A DNA stretch of 64,000 bases from Caulobacter sp. (GTDB taxonomy: Bacteria > Pseudomonadota > Alphaproteobacteria > Caulobacterales > Caulobacteraceae), in the NCBI RefSeq assembly GCF_017744445.1, contig NZ_JAGIBH010000015.1, forward strand, positions 58,030-122,029. Reading direction: 5' to 3'. How positions within the stretch are numbered: position 1 is the stretch's first letter; each line of letters begins with the position of its first letter. The translations under genes were made by a program, and so were the position numbers. Shown piece after piece: positions 31,379-40,373 of the stretch. The notes below the pieces were generated by a model. The model searched no databases, was not told the DNA's origin, and saw only the letters and a list, made by a program, of their open reading frames with translations.

Positions 31379-32704
31379 ATGTCGCGACTGGAGGAACGGA
31401 AGCAAGCTCGCGAGGGCCTGAAGGCCACGCTCGTGCGCCAGCCCGCCATCGCGGCCGTCGACCTGGGCGCGTCCAAGGTCACGTGCTTCATTATGAAGGC
31501 CGACGGCGTCCACCGCGAGAACCGCACCCTGACGACGGCCGGTGTCGGCTACGTCCAGTCTCGCGGCGTCCGTGGCGGCGCGATCGTCAACCTGGACGAG
31601 GCCGCGCAAGCGATCGCCCAGGCCGTGGAGCGCGCCGAGACCGTGGCCGGCGTCAACGTGCAGGGCGTGTCGGTCTGCACCGCCGGTGGCCAGCTGGCCT
31701 CCAACCGCGTCCACACGCAAGTTTCGCTGGGCGCCCGCCCGATCGGCGACGGCGACCTGTCGCGCGCCATCGCCTCGGCTTTGGCGCAGGTTCGTATTCC
31801 CGGCCGCAAGCCGATCCACCTGCTGCCCATCGCCTGGTCGGTCGACGGCCAGCGCGGCATCCGCGACCCGCGCGCCATGTTCGGCCGCTCGCTGGGTCTT
31901 GAGCTCCTCGTGGTCTCGGTCAACGAGAACATCTTCCACACCCTGGCCCACTGCGTCGAACGCGCCCACCTGTCCTTCGAGGGCGTGGTCGCCGCGCCGT
32001 TCGCTTCCGCGCTCGCCGCGCTGGAAGAGGACGAGATGGACCTGGGCGCGGTCTGCATCGACATGGGCGGCGGCTCGACCTCGGTGGCCGTGTTCAACAA
32101 CGGCGCCCTGTGCCACGTCGACAGCCTGGCCGTCGGCGGCGGGCACGTCACGCAAGACATCGCCCGCGGCCTGCAGACCTCGGTGGTCGGCGCCGAGCGC
32201 ATCAAGACCCTGCACGGCAGCGCCATCGCCTCGGCCAACGAGGACCGCGAGATGATCGAGGCCCCGCCGCGCGGCGACGATCCGGGCGCGGGTCCGGTGA
32301 TCGCGCCTCGGTCCTTGCTCAAGGGCATCATCCAGCCGCGCGTCGAAGAGACGCTGGAACTGCTGCGCGAGCGCCTAAAGGCCTCGGGCGCGCCGGTCGA
32401 GCCGGGCGCGGGCATCGTCCTGACGGGCGGCGCCAGCCAGCTGGCCGGCGTGCGTGAAGTGGCCGTTCGTGTGTTCGATCGTCCGGTCCGCCTGGGCCGT
32501 CCTCGCCGGGTGCCGCACCTGGCCGACGCCGCTTCCGGTCCGGCCTTCTGCGCCGCCGCCGGCACCCTGCACCGCACCGCCTTCGGGCCCCGCGAGGCCG
32601 TCTCGTCGAAGGCGCTGGCGGGCAACGTGTCGCGCAAGCGTCCGCTGGATCCCAATGCTTCGCCGATGGCCAAGGCTGCGGCCTGGCTTCGCGATAATCT
32701 CTAA
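31379..32704 (+). CDS. ftsA: Cell division protein FtsA
   Basis: A 441-aa actin-like ATPase that tethers FtsZ to the membrane. The phosphate-1 motif AAVDLGASKVTCFI, the SHS2 (1C) region, phosphate-2 CIDMGGGSTSVAVF and adenosine motif VLTGGASQLAGV are in order. The C-terminus PMAKAAAWLRDNL is the amphipathic membrane-targeting helix. ATG 31379 was preferred to GTG 31367 because TGAGGTGA is well placed before it. A strong terminator follows, separating it from ftsZ. Confidence 0.95.
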   Translation: MSRLEERKQAREGLKATLVRQPAIAAVDLGASKVTCFIMKADGVHRENRTLTTAGVGYVQSRGVRGGAIVNLDEAAQAIAQAVERAETVAGVNVQGVSVCTAGGQLASNRVHTQVSLGARPIGDGDLSRAIASALAQVRIPGRKPIHLLPIAWSVDGQRGIRDPRAMFGRSLGLELLVVSVNENIFHTLAHCVERAHLSFEGVVAAPFASALAALEEDEMDLGAVCIDMGGGSTSVAVFNNGALCHVDSLAVGGGHVTQDIARGLQTSVVGAERIKTLHGSAIASANEDREMIEAPPRGDDPGAGPVIAPRSLLKGIIQPRVEETLELLRERLKASGAPVEPGAGIVLTGGASQLAGVREVAVRVFDRPVRLGRPRRVPHLADAASGPAFCAAAGTLHRTAFGPREAVSSKALAGNVSRKRPLDPNASPMAKAAAWLRDNL

Positions 32705-32763
32705 AGCGCAGGTTCTAAGGCGCTCAAAGTTTTAAGCGTGATTAACTCTACTGTTTAACCTTG

Positions 32764-32796
32764 AAGGCCCGGCCGAGCTTCTCGCCGGGCCTTTTT
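32764..32796 (+). terminator. Rho-independent terminator after ftsA
   Basis: AAGGCCCGGC pairs perfectly with GCCGGGCCTT around a 10-base loop and runs into a TTTTT tract. It closes the ftsQA transcript, so ftsZ depends on its own promoter. Just before it, TTAA-N6-TTAAC at 32732-32746 is a near-miss of the CtrA spacing. Confidence 0.88.
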
Positions 32797-33077
32797 GCTG
32801 CTCCAAACCGCCTGTATTGGCCAGAAAAGCGACTCAGCGTCGTTCGGTCGCACGCAGCTGTGGATCCTTGCTGAACCCTTAGCTCGCTTGGGTTTTCTGT
32901 TGATAGACCACAATTTATCCCACGGTCGCGCTCGACCCGACCACGACTCAGATTATGCAGTTAACTGCCGATTAACGATGGTGGTTGTTCTGTTAACACG
33001 ATCGTCGAGGCATCCCCGGCGATTGGGTGTCGCCGAGGTCTAGTTTGACGATTTCGGCGTAAGGACGCGAGGGTCCC
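32797..33077 (+). promoter_or_regulatory. ftsZ promoter region with CtrA box and two GANTC sites
   Basis: A perfect CtrA consensus, TTAA-CTGCCGA-TTAAC, lies at 32961-32976, about 100 bases before ftsZ, with another GTTAAC near 32991-32996. CcrM methylation sites GACTC occur at 32831-32835 and 32945-32949. In C. crescentus CtrA represses ftsZ and adenine methylation at GANTC activates it, and the arrangement here agrees with that scheme. No gene is present in this stretch. Confidence 0.75.
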
Positions 33078-34619
33078 ATGGCAATTTCTCTTTCCGCGCC
33101 GCGTACGACTGAGCTGAAGCCGCGTATCGTGGTGTTCGGCGTCGGTGGCGCTGGCGGCAACGCCGTGAACAACATGATCGAGGCGGGTCTCGAAGGTGTT
33201 GAGTTCGTGGTGGCCAACACCGACGCGCAGCAGCTGCAGTTCGCGAAAACGGACCGTCGCATCCAGCTTGGCGTGCAGATCACGCAGGGCCTGGGCGCCG
33301 GCGCGCATCCCGAGGTGGGCATGAGCGCGGCTGAAGAATCCTTCCCCGAGATCGGCGAGCACCTCGACGGCGCGCACATGGTCTTCATCACCGCCGGCAT
33401 GGGCGGCGGCACCGGCACCGGCGCGGCCCCGATCATCGCCAAGTGCGCTCGCGAGCGTGGCATCCTGACCGTCGGCGTCGTGACCAAGCCCTTCCACTTC
33501 GAAGGTCGTCACCGCATGCGCCTGGCCGATAGCGGCATCCAGGAGCTGCAGCGCTACGTCGACACCCTGATCGTCATTCCGAACCAGAACCTGTTCCGCG
33601 TCGCCAACGAACGCACGACCTTCGCCGAAGCCTTCGGCATGGCCGACCAGGTGCTGCACTCGGGCGTTCGCTCGATCACCGACCTGATGGTCCTGCCGGG
33701 CCTGATCAACCTCGACTTCGCCGACGTCCGCACGGTCATGACCGAGATGGGCAAGGCGATGATGGGCACCGGCGAGGGCACCGGCGAAGACCGCGCCCTG
33801 ATGGCCGCTCAGAACGCCATCGCCAACCCGCTGCTGGACGAAGTCTCGCTGAAGGGCGCCAAGGCCGTGCTGGTCAACGTGACCGGCGGCATGGACATGA
33901 CCCTGCTGGAAGTCGACGAGGCCGCCAACGCGATCTCGGACCAGGTCGACCCGGAAGCCAACATCATCTTCGGCGCGGCCTTCGATCCGTCGCTGGAAGG
34001 CGTGATCCGCGTGTCGGTGGTCGCCACCGGCATGGACGGCGCCTCGATCCAGCAGATCGAGCCCAAGCCGACCACCCGCAACACCTCGGCCGCGCCGCTG
34101 ATCGCCGAGACGACCCGTCCGGCTCCGCAGCCGGAACCGGCCCGTCCGACCGCGCGCTACGAAGCCGCTCGCCCGGCCGAGCGTCCGTCGTCGGCCTTCG
34201 CGCCGGAGCCGATGGCGCCCGAGCCCGAAATCGTCATGGCCGCGCCGCAGCCGGAACCGGAAGCGGAAATCTACTACGACCAACCCGTCGCTGAAGAGCC
34301 GCGCATCACCCAGCCGGCCGCTCGCCAGGTGACCCGCATCGTCGACCCGATGGTCGATGACGCCCCGGTCGCCGAAGAGCCGCTGTTCCCCGAGCAGAAC
34401 TATTACGAAGAGCGTCGTCCCCAGAAGCAGGGCGGTGGTTTCTTCTCGATGTTCGGCGGCGGTCGCCAGCGCTACGAACAACAAACCGCCCAGGCTCCGC
34501 AACAGCAGGCCCGCACGACCCAGAGCGTGCGCCCGCAGCTGCAGCCGATCGAGACGCCGCAGACCGACGACGGCGAAGACCTGGAAATCCCGTCCTTCCT
34601 GCGCCGCCTGGCGAACTGA
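33078..34619 (+). CDS. ftsZ: Cell division protein FtsZ
   Basis: The 513-aa tubulin-like GTPase that forms the division ring. The nucleotide site has FGVGGAGGNAVNNMIE (about 20-35), the tubulin signature GGGTGTG (109-115) and the T7-loop region NLDFADVRTVM. The globular core ends near residue 320. A linker of ~170 residues rich in P, E, A and Q follows, much longer than in E. coli but usual for Caulobacter, then the conserved C-terminal peptide DLEIPSFLRRLAN that binds FtsA and other partners. Confidence 0.98.
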   Translation: MAISLSAPRTTELKPRIVVFGVGGAGGNAVNNMIEAGLEGVEFVVANTDAQQLQFAKTDRRIQLGVQITQGLGAGAHPEVGMSAAEESFPEIGEHLDGAHMVFITAGMGGGTGTGAAPIIAKCARERGILTVGVVTKPFHFEGRHRMRLADSGIQELQRYVDTLIVIPNQNLFRVANERTTFAEAFGMADQVLHSGVRSITDLMVLPGLINLDFADVRTVMTEMGKAMMGTGEGTGEDRALMAAQNAIANPLLDEVSLKGAKAVLVNVTGGMDMTLLEVDEAANAISDQVDPEANIIFGAAFDPSLEGVIRVSVVATGMDGASIQQIEPKPTTRNTSAAPLIAETTRPAPQPEPARPTARYEAARPAERPSSAFAPEPMAPEPEIVMAAPQPEPEAEIYYDQPVAEEPRITQPAARQVTRIVDPMVDDAPVAEEPLFPEQNYYEERRPQKQGGGFFSMFGGGRQRYEQQTAQAPQQQARTTQSVRPQLQPIETPQTDDGEDLEIPSFLRRLAN

Positions 34620-34663
34620 AAGGGCGACCCCGACAAGGGGCCTGGATCTAAGACATGACAGAG

Positions 34664-34689
34664 CGCCCCGGGGAAACCCGGGGCGTTTT
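34664..34689 (+). terminator. Terminator after ftsZ
   Basis: CGCCCCGGG pairs with CCCGGGGCG around GAAA and is followed by TTTTG, 45 bases after the ftsZ stop. It marks the end of the dcw cluster. Confidence 0.88.
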
Positions 34690-34806
34690 GCTTTGGGCGC
34701 TACCGGCGATTGACCATCCTCCCGCTTTGACGTTAGCCTTTCATTTAATGGGATATCGTCCCGAATAATGAGAGTTGCCGCGTTCGGCGACATCAGGGAG
34801 GACGGC

Positions 34807-37194
34807 TTGTCAAAAACGGGCCTGTTGTTCGCCGGCGCGGCGCTGGCGCTGCTGCTGACTTCGTCTGCGAGCGCGGCCGATCGCCAGGTCACGCCGCTGG
34901 CCGAGGACTGGAAGGTCTTTGTCGGTGATCCCGAAGGGGCCGAGACCGTCGCCCTCGACGACAGCGGCTGGACCAAGGTCTCCGTCCCCCACGACTGGGC
35001 CATCGCCGGACCGTTCGACGTCAAGGCGCGGGCCGGCGGTGCCGGGGGCTTCCTGCCGACGGGGATCGCCTGGTACCGCCGGGGGCTGGACGCCAAGCCG
35101 ACCCCGGGTCGCCGGGTCTTCGTCGAACTGGACGGGGTGATGGAGCGCAGCGGCGTCTGGATCAACGGCCACCATCTGGGCCACCGGCCCAGCGGCTATG
35201 TCGGGCTACGCTACGACGTCACCGACTTCCTGCGGGCCGACGGCCGCAACGTGCTGGCCGTGCGCGCCGACACCGCGTTTGCGCCCTCGTCGCGCTGGTA
35301 CGCGGGCTCGGGGATCTACGGCAAGGTCCGGCTGATCGAGACCGGCGACCTGCATGTCGAGCAGGGCGGGGCCTTCGTCAGCACGCCGGTGATCACCGCT
35401 GACCAGGCGACCGCCAAGGTCCAGGTCGATGTCACCAACGGCAGCGCGAAGACGGCCAAGGCGGGGCTGGAGATCGTCGTCACCGGCCCCGACGGCAAGG
35501 TCGTCGCCCGCCAGTCCGTCGCGCCCGTGGCCATCGACGCGAGCCGCACCGAGACCCTGACCGCCGAGCTTTCGATCGCGACGCCCAAGCTATGGGACCT
35601 GGAGACGCCCAACCTCTACCAGGCCACGATCCGGGTGATCGGCGCGGACGGCCAGGCGAGTGATACGGAAGTCGTGCCCTTCGGCATCCGCACCGCCGAG
35701 TTCAAGGCCGAGAGCGGCTTCTGGCTGAACGGCAAGAATTTCAAGCTCAAGGGCGTGGCCCTGCACGCCGACGGCGGCGCGGTCGGAGCGGCCGTCCCTC
35801 TGGCGGTCTGGCGCCAGCGCTTCACGGTGCTGAAGGCCCTGGGCGTCAACGCCATCCGCACCGCCCACAATCCGCCGTCGCCGGCGTTCCTGGACCTGGC
35901 CGACCGCATGGGCTTCGTCGTCATGGACGAGCTGTTCGACCAGTGGAACGTCGCCAAGACGCCCGGCGACTACCACCTGTTCTTCAGCGACTGGCACAAG
36001 CGCGACGCCCGCGACATGCTGCGCCGCGACCGCAACCACCCCAGCGTGGTCATCTGGAGCGCCGGCAACGAGATCCACGACACGGCTTATCCGGTCCAGG
36101 CCAAGGCGGCGCTGGGCAGCCTGCTGACCGTCATGCACGCTGCCGATCCGACCCGGCCGGTGACCATGGGCCTGTTCCGGCCCAACGTGACGGGCGACTA
36201 CAGCAACGGCCTGGCCGACATGCTGGACGTCGTCGGCCAGAACTATCGCGAAGGCGAGCTGACCAAGGCCCATAGCGACAAGCCCACGCGCAAGATCGTC
36301 GGGACCGAGAACAGCCATGCGCGCGGCTCATGGACCGCTGTCCGCGACTTCGCCCCCTATGCCGGCATGTTCCTGTGGACCGGCGTCGACTATCTGGGCG
36401 AGTCCGACCGCAGCGGCTGGCCCAATATCGGCAATCCGGCGGGCCTCTTGGACCGCACCGGCCAGGTGAAGGTCACGGGCATGCAGCGCGCGGGCTGGTG
36501 GTCCGAGACGCCGGTGATCCACGTGGTGCGCAACGCCGCCCCGGCCGCGCCGCCGCCTTCCAATGACGGGGCCGGACCCGCGCCGGCCCTGCCGACCATG
36601 ATCGCGGTCGCCACACCGGCGGCCAAGCCTCGGATCTCCGACGACTGGACGCCCGAGGACCTGTCGCCGCATCCCGAGACCATCGAGGTCTACAGCAACT
36701 GCCCCTCGGTCGACGTGACGCTGAACGGCCGCGCCCTGGGCGCCAAGCCGCTGCCCGCCGACGGCGCGCCCCGCCAGTGGAGCGTGACCTTCGCACCGGG
36801 CGAGGTGGTGGCCAGCTGCGTCGGCGGCGGTCCCAAGGACGTGTTGCGCACCGCCGGCGCGGCCAAGCGCATCGTGCTGTTCAGCGACGACAAGGTGGTC
36901 GGGGCGAGCTTCGACGACCTGGCCTTCGTCCGCGCCAAGGTGGTCGACGCCAAGGGCGTGGTCGTGCCGTCGTCCGAGGTGGCCATTACCTTCGCGGTGT
37001 CGGGCGCCGGCAAGTTCGTCGCCGCCGACAACGCCGCGCCGGCCGACCACACGCCGTTCGCCTCGCCGGTCCACGCGGCCTATCGCGGCACGGCGACGGT
37101 CCTGGTGCGTGGGGCGGGGGCGGGGAAGTTGACGGTGAAGGCGACCGCGCCGGGCCTGGAGGCGGCGACGCTGGTGCTGCCGACGGCGCCTTAG
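34807..37194 (+). CDS. Glycoside hydrolase family 2 protein (beta-galactosidase-like), exported
   Basis: About 795 aa with a signal peptide (SKTGLLFAGAALALLLTSSASA). It has the GH2 sugar-binding domain (WTKVSVPHDWAIAGPF, WYRRGL, MERSGVWINGHHLGHRPSGY), the immunoglobulin-like middle domain, and a TIM barrel with HNPPSP and acid/base E422 in SAGNEIHD. E501 in VGTENS is the likely nucleophile. A DUF4982/bacterial-Ig-like C-terminal part (about 610-795) completes it. The TTG start was chosen for AGGGAGG and the clean signal peptide; an ATG at 34768 adds 13 residues. It probably releases terminal beta-linked sugars from plant glycans in the periplasm. Confidence 0.88.
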   Translation: MSKTGLLFAGAALALLLTSSASAADRQVTPLAEDWKVFVGDPEGAETVALDDSGWTKVSVPHDWAIAGPFDVKARAGGAGGFLPTGIAWYRRGLDAKPTPGRRVFVELDGVMERSGVWINGHHLGHRPSGYVGLRYDVTDFLRADGRNVLAVRADTAFAPSSRWYAGSGIYGKVRLIETGDLHVEQGGAFVSTPVITADQATAKVQVDVTNGSAKTAKAGLEIVVTGPDGKVVARQSVAPVAIDASRTETLTAELSIATPKLWDLETPNLYQATIRVIGADGQASDTEVVPFGIRTAEFKAESGFWLNGKNFKLKGVALHADGGAVGAAVPLAVWRQRFTVLKALGVNAIRTAHNPPSPAFLDLADRMGFVVMDELFDQWNVAKTPGDYHLFFSDWHKRDARDMLRRDRNHPSVVIWSAGNEIHDTAYPVQAKAALGSLLTVMHAADPTRPVTMGLFRPNVTGDYSNGLADMLDVVGQNYREGELTKAHSDKPTRKIVGTENSHARGSWTAVRDFAPYAGMFLWTGVDYLGESDRSGWPNIGNPAGLLDRTGQVKVTGMQRAGWWSETPVIHVVRNAAPAAPPPSNDGAGPAPALPTMIAVATPAAKPRISDDWTPEDLSPHPETIEVYSNCPSVDVTLNGRALGAKPLPADGAPRQWSVTFAPGEVVASCVGGGPKDVLRTAGAAKRIVLFSDDKVVGASFDDLAFVRAKVVDAKGVVVPSSEVAITFAVSGAGKFVAADNAAPADHTPFASPVHAAYRGTATVLVRGAGAGKLTVKATAPGLEAATLVLPTAP

Positions 37195-37251
37195 AGCGGT
37201 CGGGCAATTGGATTGAACGGCAACTCTGCGACCGGGTCCCAATGGCTCGAT

Positions 37252-37395
37252 CCGACCCATACTTGCCCCCTCCGCGCTGACGCGCTCCTCCCCCTTAGGG
37301 GGAAGAAGGAGCGCGATCACCTTCCGCCCCCTCTGGGGGTGGACGACCGCGTAGCGGTCAGGTGGGGGCCTGCGGCGGTGGCCGCTCTCCACCCT
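37252..37395. repeat. Type E repeat, ~144 bp
   Basis: It consists of several short hairpins (CTCCCCCTTAGGGGGA, CCCCCTCTGGGGG, GACCGCGTAGCGGTC). The reverse complement occurs almost unchanged at 46504-46647. It occupies most of the 245-base gap between the GH2 gene and the convergent SPFH gene. Confidence 0.92.
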
Positions 37396-37439
37396 CAGCA
37401 GACACGGCCGGGGCCCGTGTCTCCGGGCGGGAGCATCCC

Positions 37440-38339
37440 CTAGTCGATCTTCACGAACGGCGTAGACCCGCCCGTCACCTTGGGCAGCTCGCCGTTCCAC
37501 TTCTCGATGGCCAGCTGTTGCAGGACCTGCGGGTTGGCGCGCAGGGCCTCGCCCTTGATGCGGATGGACTCGGCTTCGCCGCGCGCCTTGGCGATGGCGG
37601 CGTTGGCGAGGGCGGTTTCCTTGGCTTCCAGGGCCTTGGCGGCCAGGGCTTCCTGCTCCAGCTGGGTCTTGGCCTGCATCTGCTGGATGATCGCGGCCGG
37701 GTAGCGGATCGAGCCGATCCAGTCGAGCTGCGAGACCGTCACCCCGTGCCGCGCCCACTTGTTGGCCACGCGGGCATAGGCGCGCTGGATCACCTGCTGG
37801 CGGCCGCCGCTGTACAGGGTCTCGACCCCGACCTTCTCGGCCTCGGCGGCGACGGCCGAGCGGACGTCGTTGCGGATCGGGCCGTCCAGCAGCTGGTCGA
37901 ACGACAGGCGATAGGTCTGGTAGAGGTTCGGGGCCGAGGCCGGATTGACCTGCAGGGTCACCGAGATGTCGGCCGTCATCGGCAGGCCGGTGTTGTCCGA
38001 GAAGGTGATCTCCTCGTTCTCGTTGCCGCGCTCGTCCTTCTCGCGGGTGTAGCTGTAGGTGCGCTGGATCACCGGATACTGGATGATCCGCTCGCCGATC
38101 CCCCGGAAGTACCAGCGGGCGGGCAAGGGCTCGGGCGCGACGCCGGCCGAGGCGCCCAGGGTGCGGATCTTCACGCCGACATTGCCCGGCTCGACCGTGG
38201 TGCTGTGGCTCAGCACGCTGCACGAACCCAGCATCAGCACCAGAACGAGCGCCGTGCCCGCCAGGACCTTCTGGCCCTGCTTCTGGAACGGAGACTTCAG
38301 CGTCTTGGGCGCGCTGGAGGCGAAGGGGCCGTCGGTCAT
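37440..38339 (-). CDS. SPFH/prohibitin-family membrane protein
   Basis: A 299-aa protein. One N-terminal membrane helix (VLAGTALVLVLMLGSCSVLS, about residues 22-41, which also resembles a lipobox) is followed by the SPFH domain (VEPGNVGVKIRTLG to VTVSQLDWIGSIRYPAAI) and a coiled coil rich in A, E and K (QMQAKTQLEQEALAAKALEA). Such proteins form large membrane rings that bind proteases such as FtsH or organise lipid domains. AGGA precedes the ATG at 38339. The start is divergent from an AsnC-type regulator. Confidence 0.85.
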   Translation of the reverse strand: MTDGPFASSAPKTLKSPFQKQGQKVLAGTALVLVLMLGSCSVLSHSTTVEPGNVGVKIRTLGASAGVAPEPLPARWYFRGIGERIIQYPVIQRTYSYTREKDERGNENEEITFSDNTGLPMTADISVTLQVNPASAPNLYQTYRLSFDQLLDGPIRNDVRSAVAAEAEKVGVETLYSGGRQQVIQRAYARVANKWARHGVTVSQLDWIGSIRYPAAIIQQMQAKTQLEQEALAAKALEAKETALANAAIAKARGEAESIRIKGEALRANPQVLQQLAIEKWNGELPKVTGGSTPFVKID

Positions 38340-38474
38340 GCGGGATCCTGGCGTGGCTCGTCTCGCCCGATGGTAGAGCCTCAAGCGGCGCCATGCGCAA
38401 GGCTCGTCTCCACCCGGACCACGAAATGCGCTAGACGGTCATGATCTGCCAGTCCCTAGCCAAAACCGGTCACG

Positions 38475-38942
38475 ATGAAGCTCACCCGCGCCGATCGGAA
38501 GATCCTCCAGATCCTGCAGGAGGACGGCAAGATCTCGAATGTCGACCTGGCCGAGCGGGTGGGGCTGTCGCCCAGTCCGTGCCTGCGCCGGGTCAAGCAG
38601 CTGGAGGCCTCGGGCCTGATCAGCGGCTATGTGGCGCTGGTGGACCGACGCAAGGCGCAGCTGGGCGTGCTGGCCTATGTCGAGGTGCAGGTCGACCACA
38701 CCGAGGGCGCGGCCGAGGCCTTCCGGGCGGCGGTGCTGCGCGAGCCCGAGGTGGTGGGCTGCTACGTGATGACCGGCAACTTCGACTACCTGCTGCGCGT
38801 GGTGGCGCCGGATCTCGACGCCTATGGCGAGCTGATGATGAAGCGCCTCTTGAAGATGCCGGCGGTCAAGGACGTGCGGTCGGCGTTCGTGATGGACACG
38901 ATCAAGGATTCCACGGCCTTGCCGCTGGATTATCTCGACTAG
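38475..38942 (+). CDS. Lrp/AsnC-family transcriptional regulator
   Basis: A 155-aa regulator with an N-terminal winged helix (LTRADRKILQILQEDGKIS, then LAERVGLSPSPCLRRVKQLE) and a C-terminal RAM/AsnC effector domain (VEVQVDHTEGAAEAFRAAV, then GCYVMTGNFDYLLRV). It forms dimers or octamers that usually respond to amino acids. The tyrosine-degradation genes start 243 bases downstream on the same strand, so they are plausible targets, although a palindromic repeat lies between. Confidence 0.93.
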   Translation: MKLTRADRKILQILQEDGKISNVDLAERVGLSPSPCLRRVKQLEASGLISGYVALVDRRKAQLGVLAYVEVQVDHTEGAAEAFRAAVLREPEVVGCYVMTGNFDYLLRVVAPDLDAYGELMMKRLLKMPAVKDVRSAFVMDTIKDSTALPLDYLD

Positions 38943-38953
38943 CTCCAACGCTT

Positions 38954-39054
38954 GTCATCCCGGAAGCCTCGTAGAGGCTATCCGGGACCCAGGGGCCGGC
39001 GCAGTGCGGTCGCCCCTGGGTCCCGGCTCTCCGCTTCGCTGCGGCCGGGATGAC
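38954..39054. repeat. Type F palindromic repeat, ~101 bp
   Basis: The ends GTCATCCCGG and CCGGGATGAC are inverted, as are GGGACCCAGGGGC and GCCCCTGGGTCCC inside. Each outer arm carries its own small hairpin. A second copy lies at 46963-47059. It follows the Lrp-type gene and may end its transcript. Confidence 0.92.
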
Positions 39055-39185
39055 AATTTTGAGATAGGTTGGCGCGTGACGTTGGTATAATGTGACCAAG
39101 TCTGTGTGTATAACGGTCATGATCGCCACGTTCTGACTTCGAGCTCGCGATAAGCTGCTTCCCCTAGATCGACGGGAAGCGCCGC

Positions 39186-40373
39186 ATGACCTCCTCCGTG
39201 TTCACTGGCCTGACGCCGCAGGCGCCGGACTCCTTGCTGTCGCTGATCGGCATGTATCGCCGCGATCCGCGCGCGGAGAAGATCGACCTGGGCGTGGGCG
39301 TGTTCCGCGACGACGCCGGCGCGACGCCGGTGCTCGAATGCGTGAAGGCCGCCGAGCAGATCCTGCTGAACACCCAGACGACCAAGTCGTACCTCGGTCC
39401 GGAAGGCGACATCGGCTATCTGGACCTGCTCAAGCCGATCATCTTCGGCGACGACGTCAGCCACGAGGTGTTCGGCGTTCAGACCCCGGGCGGCACCGGC
39501 GCGGTGCGTCTGGCCTGCGAGCTGTTGCAAGCGGCCAAGCCCGACATCCGCATGTTCATCGGCGCCCCGACCTGGCCGAACCACACCCAGATCCTGGACC
39601 AGCTGGGCATCGAGACGGTCACGTTCCGCCACTACGACCAGCGCGCCCAGAAGCTGGGTTTCGACGACATGATGGCCACGCTGGAGACGGCGCGGGCCGG
39701 CGATGCGGTGCTGCTGCACGCCTGCTGCCACAACCCGTCGGGCGCCGACTACAGCCTGGAGCAATGGGCCGCGATCGCCGAGGTGGTTGGCCGCAAGGGG
39801 ATCACGCCGCTGATCGACCTGGCCTATCAGGGCCTGGGCCTGGGTCTCGAGGAAGACGCCGCCGGCATGCGCCTGGTTCTGGCCGCCGCCGAGGACGGCC
39901 TGCTGGCCTATTCCTGCGACAAGAACTTTGGCCTGTACCGCGAGCGGGTCGGCGCGCTGTACACCCTGACCCGCGATGCGGCGACCCTGGACCTGGCCGC
40001 CAGCAACATCCGCGCCCTGGCCCGCACCAACTGGTCGATGCCGCCGGATCACGGCGCCGCCACGGTTCGTGTTATCCTGGAAAGCGAAGCCCTCACGACG
40101 CTCTGGAAGTCCGAGCTGGACGCCATGCGCACGCGCGTGGCCGACCTGCGCCAGCGCCTGGCGACGGCGGTCCCGCTGCTGGCCCCGCTGGCCGGCCAGC
40201 ACGGCCTGTTCGCCCTGCTGCCGCTGTCGCCGGCCCAGGTGATCCAGCTGCGCGAGGACCACGGCATCTACATGGCGGGTTCCGGCCGCATCAACCTGGC
40301 CGGTCTGACCGCCCAGAACATCGACACATTCGCGCGGGCGTTGAACGCCTGCCTGCAGGGAGAACCCGCATGA
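39186..40373 (+). CDS. Aromatic amino acid aminotransferase (class I, PLP)
   Basis: A 395-aa fold-type I aminotransferase of the TyrB/AspC group: KIDLGVGVFRDDAGATPVLE, the PLP-phosphate region TPGGTGAVRL, CCHNPSGADYS (the N-x-x-G loop), IDLAYQGLGLG, and the lysine in YSCDKNFGLYRERVG. Being fused to hppD by an ATGA overlap, it most likely converts tyrosine to 4-hydroxyphenylpyruvate and starts catabolism. The 130 bases upstream contain TATAAT near 39089-39094, a possible -10 box. Confidence 0.9.
   Translation: MTSSVFTGLTPQAPDSLLSLIGMYRRDPRAEKIDLGVGVFRDDAGATPVLECVKAAEQILLNTQTTKSYLGPEGDIGYLDLLKPIIFGDDVSHEVFGVQTPGGTGAVRLACELLQAAKPDIRMFIGAPTWPNHTQILDQLGIETVTFRHYDQRAQKLGFDDMMATLETARAGDAVLLHACCHNPSGADYSLEQWAAIAEVVGRKGITPLIDLAYQGLGLGLEEDAAGMRLVLAAAEDGLLAYSCDKNFGLYRERVGALYTLTRDAATLDLAASNIRALARTNWSMPPDHGAATVRVILESEALTTLWKSELDAMRTRVADLRQRLATAVPLLAPLAGQHGLFALLPLSPAQVIQLREDHGIYMAGSGRINLAGLTAQNIDTFARALNACLQGEPA

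Noticed and set aside
30338..32215. Open frame of ~625 codons antisense to ftsQ and ftsA
   Set aside because: It spans two well-identified genes and shows no domain, only shadow composition.
32732..32746. Additional CtrA box just after ftsA
   Set aside because: The spacing is TTAA-N6-TTAA rather than N7 and it sits before the terminator, so it was not called as a site by itself.
32961..35165. Open frame of ~730 codons antisense to ftsZ
   Set aside because: It covers ftsZ, its terminator and part of the GH2 gene on the other strand, and has no family similarity.
37195..37251. Terminator or small RNA after the GH2 gene
   Set aside because: No clear stem with a T-run was seen; the neighbouring structure belongs to the type E repeat.
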